In this document: positions 9,984-21,636 of the stretch, one piece after another
How positions within the stretch are numbered: the first letter of the stretch is position 1
How the letters are laid out: each line of letters starts with the position of its first letter
From: Byssothecium circinans
Lineage: Eukaryota > Ascomycota > Dothideomycetes > Pleosporales > Massarinaceae
Assembly: GCA_010015675.1 (NCBI GenBank)
Contig: ML977038.1
Coordinates: forward strand, 150,818-214,817
Direction of reading: 5' to 3'
Length of the DNA stretch: 64,000 nucleotides
Notes under the pieces: model-generated
Databases searched by the model: none
Seen by the model: the letters and a program-made list of their open reading frames with translations, nothing else
What the model was told of the DNA's origin: nothing
Made by a program: the position numbers and the translations under genes

Positions 9984-10648
9984 TCAGAACAATGACCGCG
10001 CCACAGTCGAGTTCGCGTATGAGTGCGAGCGCGAGCGAAAGTGAGGCTTTGCTAATATTGGGCACGTTGAGCGGCGTTTGTCGTTTCGTTGCGGTGGTGA
10101 CGCCACAGCATGATAGCGACCTGCTTTCCCTTCCTTTCCATGGCTAGAGTCCTAGATTGAGTATACCGCCGGTGTAGCCCACCAACTCAATAACATGAGC
10201 AAGTTTTCTCTAGTGGAGAATATAGAGACATACCATAGGAAGTGTTGCAAGACCTTCGACAAATGCCCACCCGCGGCTGTACCTCGCAAAAAGTGTCATG
10301 ATAAACTGGAAGGCATGGAGAAAGAAAAGGAATGAAGTACCCTCCTCGATCCTCTTAGAACAAAATCACTGTATCATAAGCTAGGACTCAGATAGCCCGC
10401 CACAGTCCGCTGGCCATAGTATGATGAGAAAAACTGGCCCTACATTACCAACGCAAGGTATGCCCCAATCATGAAAAGCGCTGCATGAGTTTTCAGGGTG
10501 AAAAAATGAAGAAATGTAGAAATGAATAGTCCTTGACGTATATCAAAGACGGGGAAGGCGTCGTGAAAAATTGCAAATGACATACAACCTGATGATTCTC
10601 GGTGGCTCTTTCCTTTCAGGGGAAAACACGCCCTCGCGACTACCAATT

Positions 10649-10795
10649 ATCTCAACATCCCCCCGTGGATTACACTTACCTCCTATTAATAAAGGAATCA
10701 ACAGCCTTGTTAGTTAAGAATTACAGCGTTGATATATGACTGGATGATGTTGAGATATTTGGGAATCTGCAAGTCGCATACCCCCCCGTAAGGTT
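10649..10795. repeat. Dispersed repeat, copy A (possible LTR-retrotransposon remnant)
   Basis: The segment starts TCTCAACATCC, has GATGTTGAGA about 95 nt later, and ends near CCCCCCGTAAGGT. A clearly related but diverged copy lies at about 15507-15663, with the same order of landmarks: CAA(C/G)ATCC, GGAATC, CAGCCT, GTTGA, GATGTTGAGA, and CCCCCCGTAAGGT. The inverted TGTTGA and TCAACA ends resemble the termini of Copia-type LTRs, but no coding part of such an element is visible. Confidence 0.55.
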
Positions 10796-11261
10796 CCAAG
10801 TGGAAACATTGCCAGAGTGTGAACATCAGAGCTCATCGACAATTCGAAGCTTGAATAATAGTAACAGTACCTTTTTCAGCGCTGTAAATTAAATCTGCTA
10901 GACAATTCTAATAGCGCACTTGTTCTGTTCCGCAAGAATAGTTCCATTCACAGAGAAGGAAATGCAGGACGAGGAAAAATTGTTCTTCGACAAGGAGTCG
11001 AAGCGCGAGCAGCAGAGGGAGATTAGCAGACACGATCTATCATTCCAAAGTTTTCCATTCGTGTTCAGTAAGAGCCGTAGACAAAGCTCGACGATCTATC
11101 AAGTCCAGGCGTCCATTTCGTAGGAGCCATGTACAAAGACCGCAAGAAGACTGGGGGCCGTAAAAACTGTGGATGTGGGTGTACACACCGACCGAATGAC
11201 CGCCACAGCAGCTCCGCAAGTCAGTCTCTTCATCACCCCACACCACGTACCAGCCCCTCCC

Positions 11262-12232
11262 CTACCCCCAACATGCCATCGACCTCTCCAACTCCCCGAG
11301 ATCAGCACCCTTCCACCCAGCCCCAGCACCCCCAGCAGCGGTGCCGCTCACATTCTCCTTATCCGCCTCACGCTCCTTCCTCTCGGCCTCCAAGTCCTGA
11401 GCCTCAACCTCCATGTTAGTCCCCAAACCCAGCTTCTCCAGCCTCTTCGCCGCCTTCCGCGCCCCCCTCTTCGCGTTCCGCTTCGCCTTCATCGCCAAAT
11501 ACTCCTCATACGTCATGCCCTTGCGCTCCGCAGCAGCCATTTGGGCGCGCTTGACCCTCTCTTGGTGATCAAGGCGTACGATAGGCTCGCCAGCGGTGAG
11601 ACTGTCGGGGCGCTTCTTGCGGCCAGGGGTCCTGCGCTTGCCGGGGATGATCTGAAGGCTTTCCCACTCTTTCGATGCTTCGGCGCGGAGCACGACTCCC
11701 CCTGGGGTGGGGTTAGTATTGGAGTATGTGGTGGGCAGGAGGAGGGAGAGTGACTTACTCTTTGACCTTCGGAGGCCGTCGTTGGCGGTGTCTTCCGCGC
11801 CGGTATGGTCCGTTGCACTCCCTGGGGTACGTATTAGCTTTGGTTCATGTATTAATGCATGGTGTACTCGCTTGAACGGCGGGTACATCACATCAAATCA
11901 ATCATACCTCGATTGACACCACTGTCCACAGCGAGTCCCATTCCTCCAAACGCGTTAACCAGCCCATCCAGATTCTTGTCGGCCACGCGCTGATTGACCC
12001 ATTTTTGCTTGTCCCTGTCCTTCTTCTCTGTGCGGCGCCGGCGAGCATGCAGCTTGGCTTTGTTGGCTTCCTTGACCTCCTGGCGTGTTGTCGGCACTAT
12101 GTCGAGGGCATCGCTGGAGAGATGGACTTGAGGCGCCGCCGCGGGAGCAAGCACAGGCGTCGGCGGAATAATATAAGGGAGCGTAGGTTGAGGTAGGACA
12201 ACGGCTCCCACTTGCATGTCCATGGCGTCCAT
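11262..12232 (-). CDS. Hypothetical basic protein, 275 aa, three exons
   Basis: Exons 12232-11908, 11821-11759 and 11701-11262, with GT-AG introns of 86 and 57 nt; phases join exactly. The product has a Pro/Ala-rich N-terminal part, then two strongly basic helical blocks: one near residues 50-85 (KLHARRRRTEKKDRDKQKW) and one near 170-225 with TYEEYLAMKAKRNAKRG. Between them is the short motif LVNAFGGMGLAVDSG. The basic helices suggest a nuclear or nucleolar protein that binds nucleic acid, but I do not recognise the family. The ATG at 12232 is preferred over one 51 codons upstream, because the upstream extension is low complexity. Confidence 0.65.
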
Positions 12233-12973
12233 GGTGGATGCTGTGTCGAATTTGACGTCGAATTTGTGGTGGTTGTGTGTGTCTGCCGTCTCTGTGTGTG
12301 TGTTTGAGAGGGAGAGAGCGTGTGTGCGCTTGGCGAAGTAAAATAATGTTTGCGGTGAGGTCTTGAGGGTCCAGGTGCCTGTCAACAGTCACGTTATCGG
12401 TGCCCAGGTAAAATATATGCCAAGCCCTGCAAAGACCCAACTCAAGGCAGCCAACGATTCTGGAGAAAGAAAATAAAGAAGGATGGCAATTGATCATCTA
12501 CCACGTATTTTAAGATCAACGTATCGGAAACCTAGACAAGATGTCTTGCGCACGTTTTCTTTTTCATCTACCTACTCTTTCTCCTACTCTTTGTCTTAGA
12601 CACCTCTTGCATCCGACACCTTTTTGTTTCGCACTAAGAATGTAGAATGATTCGCAATTATGCCGCCAAATACAGGACAGAAAGGAAGGGAGAAGTGGAG
12701 CGACCAGGGAACATACGGGCAACGAGAGGTCTCGGTCGGTCCGGATGTGAAAAGGGTCTGAGCTACGTCTGCGTAGCATCGACATGAAGGGAAGTGAAGA
12801 GAGGTAGGGTAAAAAGTCAAGGGAATTCGTCAAGTCATAAGTGAGTCCCAGCACCCGTCGGGCTGACATCCAGAACCATGCAGCCCAGGCAAAGTCGTGC
12901 GCCCAACTCCAAAAGCAATCCCTGTCTACCCGCGGATCCCAAGCCAGACTCCAGCAAACAAGCAAGCAATGCG
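12233..12973. other. Intergenic region between two minus-strand genes
   Basis: The 5' flank of the 275-residue gene has a GT-rich run near 12270-12320. The rest is the 3' flank of the 268-residue gene. The short frames here have no supporting features. Confidence 0.45.
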
Positions 12974-13780
12974 CTATGGTGCGTCGTTGTCGTCGTCGAC
13001 AAATACGCCCCAGAAGTGTACTTCCTCATTCTCGCGCCCCAAAAGCGGTCCAGCATATACGTCGGCGCACATCTCTATGGGCACCTCAAGCTTCAGACAG
13101 CCATTGCCCAGAAAGGTAAACAGCAGCCACGAGTCGTAGTCCGGGAAGGCGCCATTGTCCTCAGGCTTCCTGCTCAGAATGCCCCTGTTCTGTAACGACG
13201 GCGCGTGCGGCATCTTGAAGGCGTGGTAAGGCAACGTCTCCAAGGAGTCGGCGACGAAGAAAGAGGAGCCTAGGGCTAGCTCGAGAGATACACCCGCCTG
13301 CTCGGTGCGGACGGAATCGTGCTGGTGGAAGCGCAGGGTCCCGAAGCGCAGGTTTGTGGGTTGGCCCAGGATATCAAACAGCTCGGTTGAATACAGGCGG
13401 AAATAGCCTTTGTGGATAGTCCGCAAATGTTCGTCGTCACTTGCCGGCTCCGCGTCCGGCGCAGCGTGCAGTTGCTCTTCCTCGCGGCGGCCCTGTGACT
13501 CGGCGGCGTCCAACGACTGACGGATTTGTTTACGCGTGTAGGCATTGCTGAGCTCGGCGATGGCCAGGCGTGAGGCCTCGTGGCGTATGTCCTCGCGCCG
13601 CCATTGCTTGCGCTCGTGTGCCTTGCCCTTGTGCGTAGGGCAGTCCTCCAGCGAGCGCTGCAGGCCCGTCTCGTAGCGCAGCACCAGCTGGTCGAAATCG
13701 CGCATCATCTGTGCTAGGGGCGAGGCGGCATCGTCGTTTTTCGCGTCTGGACGGTTGGCATCCGGCTTCAGAGCGGCCAT
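12974..13780 (-). CDS. Hypothetical protein, 268 aa, single exon
   Basis: An open frame with a good start context and well mixed, globular-looking composition in its second half. The N-terminal 110 residues are charged and helical (for example RKQWRREDIRHEASRLAIAE). The C-terminal part alternates hydrophobic beta-like segments such as YDSWLLFTFLGNGCLKLEVP and ends with the acidic tail FVDDDNDAP. No signal peptide or membrane segment is seen. I do not recognise a family. The length, single-exon structure and amino-acid balance make it a likely real gene. Confidence 0.6.
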   Translation of the reverse strand: MAALKPDANRPDAKNDDAASPLAQMMRDFDQLVLRYETGLQRSLEDCPTHKGKAHERKQWRREDIRHEASRLAIAELSNAYTRKQIRQSLDAAESQGRREEEQLHAAPDAEPASDDEHLRTIHKGYFRLYSTELFDILGQPTNLRFGTLRFHQHDSVRTEQAGVSLELALGSSFFVADSLETLPYHAFKMPHAPSLQNRGILSRKPEDNGAFPDYDSWLLFTFLGNGCLKLEVPIEMCADVYAGPLLGRENEEVHFWGVFVDDDNDAP

Positions 13781-14149
13781 TGGGGAGGGGAGGGGATATC
13801 GGCTCGAGATAGCTAGCGATGGCAGCAGAGACAGGACAGGACGGAACAGGGGGGAAAGGTGCGGCCGTTAGTCGTAATTGCGGCCGTCAAGCATAAATCC
13901 AAAACAACATTCGCATCGGGCGGGCATCACATTGAGAGAGACACTGACACTGGCAACAACAACAGCAGCAGCAGCAAGCGGAGTGCAGATGCAGATTGAT
14001 TTTGCAGGTTGGACGTCGGCCGTGCCAAGAGCGCCGGTCGTGCTTGACCAGCGGACAGCGCTACGCTTCCCCGGCCAATCAGTCGCGGCAGGTGCAGGGC
14101 GAGACGCTGCAAGAACGACCCGTGGAGGCGTGGACCGTGCCTGCTCGCT

Positions 14150-14208
14150 GGCAGTGGGCAGGCACGCAGGGCAGTGGCCAGTGGGCGGTGGGCAGTGGCC
14201 AGTGGCAG
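14150..14208. repeat. Short tandem repeat of GGCAGTGGCCAGTG type
   Basis: Overlapping imperfect copies of GCAGTGGCCAGTGG alternate with GCGGTGG and GCAGTGG within about 60 nt. It is non-coding and may be polymorphic in length. Confidence 0.6.
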
Positions 14209-15506
14209 ACCCGTCCCTCTTTCTCACCACCAAGCCCCATGATCCCATTCTATCCCATCCGCATCGGCATGCATCATCCGCATCCAGCGGTTAACCACCG
14301 GGATGCAAATAATACTCTGCCGCTCGGATGCGAGCAGAACCTCACAAAGTTTCGCCTGTTGCCCTCTGACCCACCGCATGCGAACACGAAGGCGCCCACC
14401 TCCGCAGGAAGCTGCACCTCAGCCATGGTTCCAGGCTGTCGGGTCCCTCGACCCAGCACATGCTGCCACATACGACGGCTCGCCGACTGCCATTGGCCTC
14501 TCGTGCATCTCTGCCCCGACCGTCTCGGTCCAGCCTCGCTACCCTGCCGAAGCCCCTATTCATCGGGCCGCCTCTGATTCTCTCCCCTCCGGCCTGCCTT
14601 CAGCTAGCTTACGTGGGTCGAGAGGTCATGCGAATTCCCTCACTTCCTCGCTCCCTCAGTCCAGCTGCATGCTGACCACAATGACACGAGCTCACATAGG
14701 GCTCCAAAGCTCAATGGGTTTCACGGGCGTCGCTTGGCTTGACCGAAGGGACGAATTGGGTGAATGTGGAAGCTGACATCGACACTGCTGCTGACCCCCA
14801 CGATCTCCTCTGCATGCCAACACATCTTGCTCAAGGCCGTCTACCCTCGCCCGAAATGCGGTACCTCTTCAGACCACAACATATGTCAGCAGCCCGAGGA
14901 CACAGCCCTATAGCCTTGACTCCGATAAGATTGATGAGCCTGATGACTGACATCCTCGTCTGACCATCCCATCAGCATCTTATATGGCTTCATTGCTACC
15001 GTACTAACCGCAGCATACTCACCGCCTGGGGATGATGGGAAGGGGTGACGTAGCCATTTCTCGGGGACCCCAGCCGGCCCGCGTTTCCCAAATTTCTCGT
15101 CTATTTCACTTCTCCTTTACGTCCATATCCTTGTTTCTGTAGTCCCAGTGACATCGTTCCAGTCCAAATCACCTAGTCATACTGCTCAAGTGTTGCCGTC
15201 GTTGGAGCAAGTCGGTAAGAGAGCGTCGATGTAGGATCATCATGAGATACCTCTCCTCAACAACAATGTCAGTCTTCTCTTCACACGCAATAATCCCACC
15301 CAAATAGTCTTTCCTACTGTTAGGACCATCACCCATTGAATGACCGATGTATCCCTTCACCATCTTCTTGCTCGTGCACGCCGTGCCCTTCATCTTCCGC
15401 GTCGTCCTAGTCAGTCACGTCCAGCTCACAATACGTCTTCCTGAGCTTCTCCCCGTCTTTATCAGCCGTCAGTCAAGCCCGCTCTTTCACTACTTCGTCT
15501 TATTAT

Positions 15507-15663
15507 ATCTCAAGATCCCTGCGTAGGTTATATTTGCCTCTTATCAATATCGGAATCGGCAGCCTCGTTGACTGAGCCTTGATCTAGAATCAATATAGGC
15601 TCCTTATGAGGATGTTGAGACGACTGTGAATCGGTGAGTGGCATATCCTTCCCCCCGTAAGGT
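15507..15663. repeat. Dispersed repeat, copy B
   Basis: Diverged copy of the element at 10649-10795. It keeps ATATCTCAAGATCC at its left side, GGATGTTGAGA near 15610 and CCCCCCGTAAGGT at its right side. Many differences are transitions. Confidence 0.55.
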
Positions 15664-16070
15664 CAGGTATTGGTGATGATTTTGATTTGGTGGAATGAGC
15701 GCCAACCGCTAGGCAGCGTCCGGGAAAGGCACTGGCGACTGTTTTGCTGTAAGTGAGAGTTGGAGGTTGCTGTGGTTGCGAACGTGGATGCCATTATGAT
15801 GACGTACTGTCCTTCCCTGGGCTGTCCTTTGCGCACGTGCGCCGCCGTTCACTTGCCTGGGTATGTATGTAGCCACGCTAGCTGCAAACGATCAATCAAT
15901 TGATTGGGAGCATCTTCATATATGCAGCTGCAATCGTCTGCTCCCTCGCTGCCGTGCAACCGCACGCGAAACCTCCATCTAGGCAACAACTCCCATACAA
16001 ACTAATTTCTCTGAGCAATCCTCCTATACATGTAGCTTGACAACGATACATCTCAATCCGCCTGCCCCGC

Positions 16071-17135
16071 ATGACGCTTTTCACGAACCCCCGCTCGTCG
16101 GACTCGATCCATGACTTCGAACACGCGGCCACGCTCCAAGACCTGCGAGAGTTGACCATGTCGGAAAAGGAGTATGTGAGCCCGCAAGAGTCGCACACAG
16201 TCCCGCTCATATTCCCCGAACGCTCCCCCTCTTCAAATACGTCACGTAGCATTTCGCGAGCGACCTCACGCGCATCACAGCGTTCGTTACGGGCCCAAGC
16301 CTCCCAGCAGCAGCCCACAGAGAAGCTCGTCAATTTCACAGGCCACGTCGAGGCGAAAGCACAGCAAACGATGAATGAAAAGCTCGCAGTGTTTAGAGAT
16401 GATATTGAGGAGGCAGCGCCACGTGCGACGATCGAGGACGTCTCAACCCTCAAATCAGTACCCACGAGGAAGCGAGGTAAAGTTGGTCTCCAGGCGCGAG
16501 CCAAGTCTGATCCGGCACTGCGGAGGGCACTTTCAGAGGTCTCGAACACCGGAAAGCGTGGGGAAGATGGGAATATACCACACGGTGAAGAGGGTTTTCG
16601 AGAGGCGCACAACATTCCAAGCCATGCAGTCATGAGCAGTCCCGCCCCAGGCCTCATCAACCAACTACGTCAAATTTCCGACGAGCGATTCCAGCTACTC
16701 CAGCGGCTCCAAGCACTCGATCAGCAAGAAAGTGGTATTATATCCCTACTCTCCCACCCGGTGTCTCCGGTTAAGCCACTATACACTCGAGCACTCAACG
16801 ACGAAAATGAAATCGTAGTTCCACCAGCACCTACGCCGTTCCTCCCTCAGTCACGTCCAGATGATATGACCATCGACACCAATGACATGCTTGTGCATCC
16901 ACCGGCTCGGACCCTCTCGCCGCTGAAACTTACAAAGACGTCTCGCAAGACGAAGCAGCAAATCCCTCGTCCCATCTCCGCGCCACCGAAATCCACACCT
17001 TCAGGCTCTCGACAGCGCACACCGAGTGCAACCAAGCGTGTTCCTCTTACAGACTGCACCATATTCTCAATTTTTGATTGGGAGTTAATGGAGCTACCTA
17101 TTTCACCATTGAGCGGCAGTGGCATGTCGAATTGA
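16071..17135 (+). CDS. Hypothetical disordered protein, 354 aa
   Basis: Single open frame. It is Ser/Arg-, Thr- and Pro-rich over most of its length, with likely disorder at residues 50-90 and 270-330. A short helical coiled-coil segment appears near residues 195-220 (INQLRQISDERFQLLQRLQAL). Basic clusters such as PTRKRGK could act as nuclear signals. The Ser/Pro sites (SPVKP, LSPLK, RTPSA) resemble proline-directed kinase sites. I do not recognise a family. An alternative start is at the ATG of MSEKEY, 28 codons later. Confidence 0.55.
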   Translation: MTLFTNPRSSDSIHDFEHAATLQDLRELTMSEKEYVSPQESHTVPLIFPERSPSSNTSRSISRATSRASQRSLRAQASQQQPTEKLVNFTGHVEAKAQQTMNEKLAVFRDDIEEAAPRATIEDVSTLKSVPTRKRGKVGLQARAKSDPALRRALSEVSNTGKRGEDGNIPHGEEGFREAHNIPSHAVMSSPAPGLINQLRQISDERFQLLQRLQALDQQESGIISLLSHPVSPVKPLYTRALNDENEIVVPPAPTPFLPQSRPDDMTIDTNDMLVHPPARTLSPLKLTKTSRKTKQQIPRPISAPPKSTPSGSRQRTPSATKRVPLTDCTIFSIFDWELMELPISPLSGSGMSN

Positions 17136-17848
17136 GGCGTCTCCAGGCCTCCTGTAACCCCTTGACCCCTACAGCGAAAATGAAAATGGCGCGCCACGCC
17201 AGCCTTTTGACAGCGGTTCCCAGATATCCGAAGTATCTGAACCTCATGTGAAGTTGACATGAGTGTCATGTCAGTGTCATGATGTCAGGAAACGGTTCAA
17301 GCGACTCTTGATGCGGAGGATCCCTAACGTGGGCGACAGGTGTCGTGCTGAACGGGGCTTTGCTTCGTGGAAAAGTTGGGTTTCCATGGAACCAGGAGTA
17401 TCTCAACAAGCTTGATTAGAGAATTTACGGTGTGGATGGAAGCCGTGAGGAGTCGTTTTCACTCCGCCGAGGCATTGCAAGCGGTAGTACTACGGTTCTT
17501 TCCTTGCGTGTTTCAAAAGTGGATATGAAGCTTCACCCAAACGCGGCACATCCGAAGCTTAGCCTATCATCATACCATGCAGGACTCCACCAAACACTGG
17601 TGGGGCGAGTGTTCCGGTAGTCGCATCACCCGAATGGTGCATCACTAACGATCGCAGCCCGACTGCTAAACACTGTTTCTGTTTGGTTTTCTTTCGGCCG
17701 ATTTCTCTGCGGTCCTGTGGCCGGTAAAACGACATCGTCCCGTGGTTACTGTTGTGCTCGAAAGACACTGGTTATTCGCATCATCAATTGGAGTGTCGCG
17801 GTGAACAACTGAGCTTGGGACGGAATTCGAGGATCATCAACCTTCGCC
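17136..17848. other. Intergenic region
   Basis: No supported gene. An upstream exon of the following membrane protein could lie here, because that protein lacks a signal peptide, but I could not find a convincing splice pair with a secretory start. Confidence 0.4.
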
Positions 17849-19105
17849 ATGCCGATTCGAAGACACGAGTATAGGTCATTTTTTATATTACGTCGCCAAG
17901 ATGATGATGAACAAGAGGAGGAAAATGAAAACGTCGGGGAGCAAAGAGAGGAGGCTCAGGAAGACTGGGAGGAAGACCGCGAGGAAGGCAATGCCCAACC
18001 CATGAATACAGCTACAGACCCTTTGGGAAACGGGAAAGGGAATGCTCAACCAACTAGCACCGCTGCGGACTCCTTAGGAAAGGGGAAAGGCAAAGCGACC
18101 GACCTACCTCCTCCACAAGCTCCAGGAGCAGCAGCAGCGCCAACTGGACCACCTGCACTTTCAGAGCCGAGTCCCCAACCACCCCCTCCACCGCCGCCTG
18201 CACTGCCGTCTTCCGTATCTTCGAGCTCTTCAACTCCGACAGAGGCATCAAGTCTTCCAATGCAAACAGATAGCTCTTCGATGTCTTCGCCTTCTCCCTC
18301 CCCCCCATCAAGCTCCGAAACTCGTCAAACGTCCTTTATCATGATCACGCAGTCTACGAAAGGGAAAGGGGAAGCGCCCACTGCGGCACCGATAGAGCAA
18401 CCGCAGCTCACGGTTCTCTTGACGACCACGCCGGATGCGATTACAATAACAGAAACAGCTTCAACATCAATCACACCGAAGACTTCTGCGGCACTGGCAA
18501 GTTCCTCAGCAATGCTAGGTTCGATCTCCATGCAGTCGAAATCGTCCGACCCGAGCATAACGCCTTTTGTAAGGGATTTTCTCATCGCTTTCGGAGCTAT
18601 AGGTCAGTTATCTCGATATGCACTTGGCTTACACTACCTGACTGCCATACAGGAGCACTGTCACTTCTATTATCGGCTGGAATAGTATTGGTACGAAGAT
18701 CAAAGAAAAGAAGCTTTCGAGTGCTCCCAAGAGCATCGGCAGCATCCAACGACTCGTTTCAGCCATCAAGCGAGAAGAAGCTCGGAGTAACGACCGAGAT
18801 CACAGCTGTGCCACATGAGAACCCATTTCCCAGTCCTCAAGGAAAGAGGGAAGTGATGAAAGTAGATGCAGCGAATAAGACTGGTGATGCTGGTTCAGAA
18901 GGAATTGTGAGTTTGATCGACACGCTTCCGATCAAGAGCGCATAATTGACGATCTGTACAGCAAAACAGCACCGAAACCCCGCCGAACAGCAGTGAAAGT
19001 GAACGCGCAAATAGGAAGGACAAGAATTCTTTCAGTAGTTCTGCATTGGATGCTTTCGTTGTAAAAGCAAGACGATCTTCTTACGACTATAAGATCGGTC
19101 CCTAA
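17849..19105 (+). CDS. Ser/Thr/Pro-rich single-pass membrane protein, 383 aa, three exons
   Basis: Exons 17849-18602, 18653-18906 and 18962-19105, with GT-AG introns of 50 and 55 nt; phases join exactly. The first junction creates a single transmembrane segment of about 20 residues (FLIAFGAIGALSLLLSAGIV), followed by the basic stop-transfer RRSKKRS; reading through the intron would destroy it. The N-terminal 240 residues are acidic and then Ser/Thr/Pro-rich, with repeated GNGKGNAQP/GKGKGKA blocks. The cytoplasmic-type tail is about 110 residues. The layout resembles fungal Mid2/Wsc-like surface sensors, but there is no recognisable signal peptide, so the 5' end may be incomplete. An alternative 3' end reads through the second intron and stops at 18945. 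Function is unknown. Confidence 0.6.
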
Positions 19106-19500
19106 AGGCTCAGGCAACGACTCTATATAAAATAATAGCAAAGCACAGGATGCAATGACTTCATTCAACGAAAAGTATTTGATAATCTAGATTTCAACAG
19201 TCTCGCATCGCGTTTTCCTTCGCATAATGCGACACATTGGCATTCGGTGACGGTTATGCCCGACGTCGCTCAAACTTAGATCGTTTCACTCCAGCATGCC
19301 CCAACCCGGCCACCATCCCCCAACAAAAGCAAGCCTTCAGCCTCACCAATCCGGCAGCTGCACTATGACATGAATATCCGGAGCCGTTAGCACAATTTAG
19401 ACATTCCTTTGAGGATTTCCGGCATGCCTATGATCCTCAGGTTACCTCGTCCTCCATCTCACCTGGCGAGCCGTGTTCGCCTCTCACCGCTACCGCAAAA
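19106..19500. other. Intergenic region, promoter of the MFS gene
   Basis: Short region between two plus-strand genes. An AT-rich TATATAAAATAATA block lies near 19122-19136. Nothing else stands out. Confidence 0.4.
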
Positions 19501-21424
19501 ATGGGCTCTCTCTACGAGCCCTCAGTACGGAGCAGCACATGGTCTGTAGTCGGGAAGCGGCTGTCGCAGCGCTTCACAACACTCGAAGGATGGCGCGAAA
19601 TCGGAACCGGCATCTATACCATGGGCGCGTCGAATATCCGCATGTTTTCAATGCGACACCAGTTCGACGCGGAGCACTTCCGAGATGATGACGCCGAATT
19701 CGACTTTTCATTCACGACGCCGAGAGATGCACCGCCGGTGCCGACGGAGAAGCTGAAGTCGATGTCGCTGGTCAGTTATCGACGGTCGTCTGAAGGCACG
19801 ATTGGGAAAGCTATTGGATCGGTACGGGATGCGCATGGTGCTTCCTCTGGAACGGGGAGGCAGAAGCAAAGAAGAGCGCCTCCAGAGGCCTATAGTGTCT
19901 ACACGGAGCGTGAGAAGTGGGGTTTTTGGGTGATTCTTGCGGTAGCTGGTACTTTGCCGACTTTTACTTTCTGGATAATACTTCCGTCCCTGGGCACTAT
20001 CGCAGCGGTATGTTTTTCTTTTCCATTAACGAGGTTATGCTGACGAGATTTAGGACCTTAAAATGAGCCTTGAAGCTATCAACCTAAGCATAATGTTCTT
20101 TCTTTTCGTCCAAGCCGTCACACCGATGGTATGGGGCCCGCTTTCCGACACACTGGGTCGACGCTCAGTATACATCTTCTCCGTACTCGTCTTCCTCATT
20201 ACCACTGTCAACCTCAGCTTCTCCATCAACTACCCCATGTTTATCGTCTTTCGGGGCTTCCAAGCAGCCGGTGTCGCCTCCCTGGCTGCAATCGGTGGCT
20301 CCGTTATCCAAGACCTCGCGCCCATCACCGAACGCGAACACTATTTTAGTTTTTACAACGGCATCCGGAATGCAACTTTAGTGATCGCGCCAGTAATCGG
20401 CGGCCTAATGACCAACTTCGTCGACTTTCGATGTCTATTCACGCTCCTGTGGGGCTTAGCACTCGCCATTTTCTCCGCCATCCTCTTCTTCCTCCCCGAA
20501 ACTCTCCGCCCTATCGCAGGAAACGGCTCTCTACCTCTTACCGGAAGGCACCAGCCACTCATCTGGCGGCTCAGATATTTCGGCGATCCAGCACACGCCA
20601 ACCCCCAGCTTCCCCCTGGCGTATCCCCACAACTTAAACCCCGGAAATTCATCGAGCCCTTCAGACTCCTCCTCGAGAAAGACATCATCCTCAGTCTCGT
20701 CTGCAGCAGCATCATCTACGCCATCTGGATGATGGTAACAGTCAGCACCTCGGAGCTCTTCAAAGCCGCCTTCGGCATCAACGACGCCCTAATCGGCCTC
20801 GTCTTCATCCCCAACGCAGTCGGTACAATCGCCGGCTCAACCCTCATCGGCAACCTCCTCAACGCCGATTTCCTCGCTACAACTTCCGAGTACAAGAACG
20901 AACACGAACTACCTCCCTCCGTCGTAATCTCCAAACACGCTCTCCCCGCAGACTTCCCCCTCGAACACACGCGCCTCATCCGCCTCCCAGGCCTAACAAT
21001 CCTCTTGATAATCACCCTCTCCTTCTACGGCTTCACGCTCATGTACCCCTCGCTCACCACCCTCGGGGGCTGGATCCTCATCCCGCTGCTCCTGCAATTC
21101 CTCATCGCACTCATGGCCCACGCCATCTGCGGCGTCCACCAAACCCTCATCTCCGACCTCTGGCCGCTCGACAACACAGCCGCGACCGCGGCTAGTAACC
21201 TGGTGAAGTCCTCGTTTGCGGCTATAGGCGCGGCCATCGTGCAGAAGATGCTGCAGGGTCTGGACTCGGGACCGACGTTTCTGTGTCTGGGGCTCGTGGT
21301 TATCATCATGGTGCCAGGATGTATGGTGCAGTGGTATTATAGCGGGGGGTGGAGGAGGGAGAGGGAGGATGCGTTGGTGCAGATGGGGATTGTGGAGAAG
21401 AGTCGGAGGGTTTATTATACGTGA
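19501..21424 (+). CDS. DHA1-type MFS multidrug/polyamine transporter, 625 aa, two exons
   Basis: Exons 19501-20007 and 20054-21424, with a 46-nt GT-AG intron; phases join exactly in phase 0. A long hydrophilic N-terminal region of about 135 residues precedes 12 predicted membrane helices. The first spans about residues 140-165, inside exon 1. The cytoplasmic loop after helix 2 has the MFS signature GPLSDTLGRR, and after helix 6 comes LPETLRPIAGNG, which is typical of the Qdr/Dtr/Aqr branch of H+-coupled drug antiporters. These export organic cations, weak acids or metabolites across the plasma membrane. It lies next to a broken GMC oxidoreductase, and no biosynthetic core gene is near, so its substrate is unknown. 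Confidence 0.88.
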
Positions 21425-21636
21425 AGTGAGGGGACTTATTTTCACCATGGTCACGGCATTGCCATTCCATTTTTGCCATTTTACGCACCGAGTTCGTATA
21501 AAAGTAGTAAAATCATATACCCCGGGCACAGACATGCCCTGTCTTTCTTTGTAATGGTAATAAACCGATACTTATCTTCTCTTTTCCCCTTTCTGACTCT
21601 CCAACTCCCACGTCCACTACGTCCCACGTCCGCAGC

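Larger units (their letters stand above)
9839..11261. other. Intergenic region, 1.4 kb, with one dispersed-repeat copy
   Basis: Besides the promoter side of the 911-residue gene, this stretch holds one copy of a dispersed repeat (about 10649-10795) and AT-rich sequence around 10680-10920. No gene is supported. Confidence 0.5.
13781..16070. other. Intergenic region, 2.3 kb
   Basis: GC-rich near the 268-residue gene, with a CAA/CAG microsatellite near 13955-13980 and a short tandem repeat at about 14150-14208. A second copy of the dispersed repeat lies at about 15507-15663. Several 150-190 codon frames (13996-14577, 14303-14776) overlap each other on both strands and have GC-driven composition. 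I see no gene to support. Confidence 0.5.

Noticed and set aside
13996..14776. Overlapping plus-strand frames of 157-193 codons
   Set aside because: GC-rich sequence gives long frames in several phases and both strands; no domain, splice logic or conserved character.
15169..15393. 74-codon minus frame close to dispersed repeat copy B, possible retrotransposon gag/pol relic
   Set aside because: No zinc knuckle, protease or integrase motif; similarity to any retroelement protein could not be recognised.
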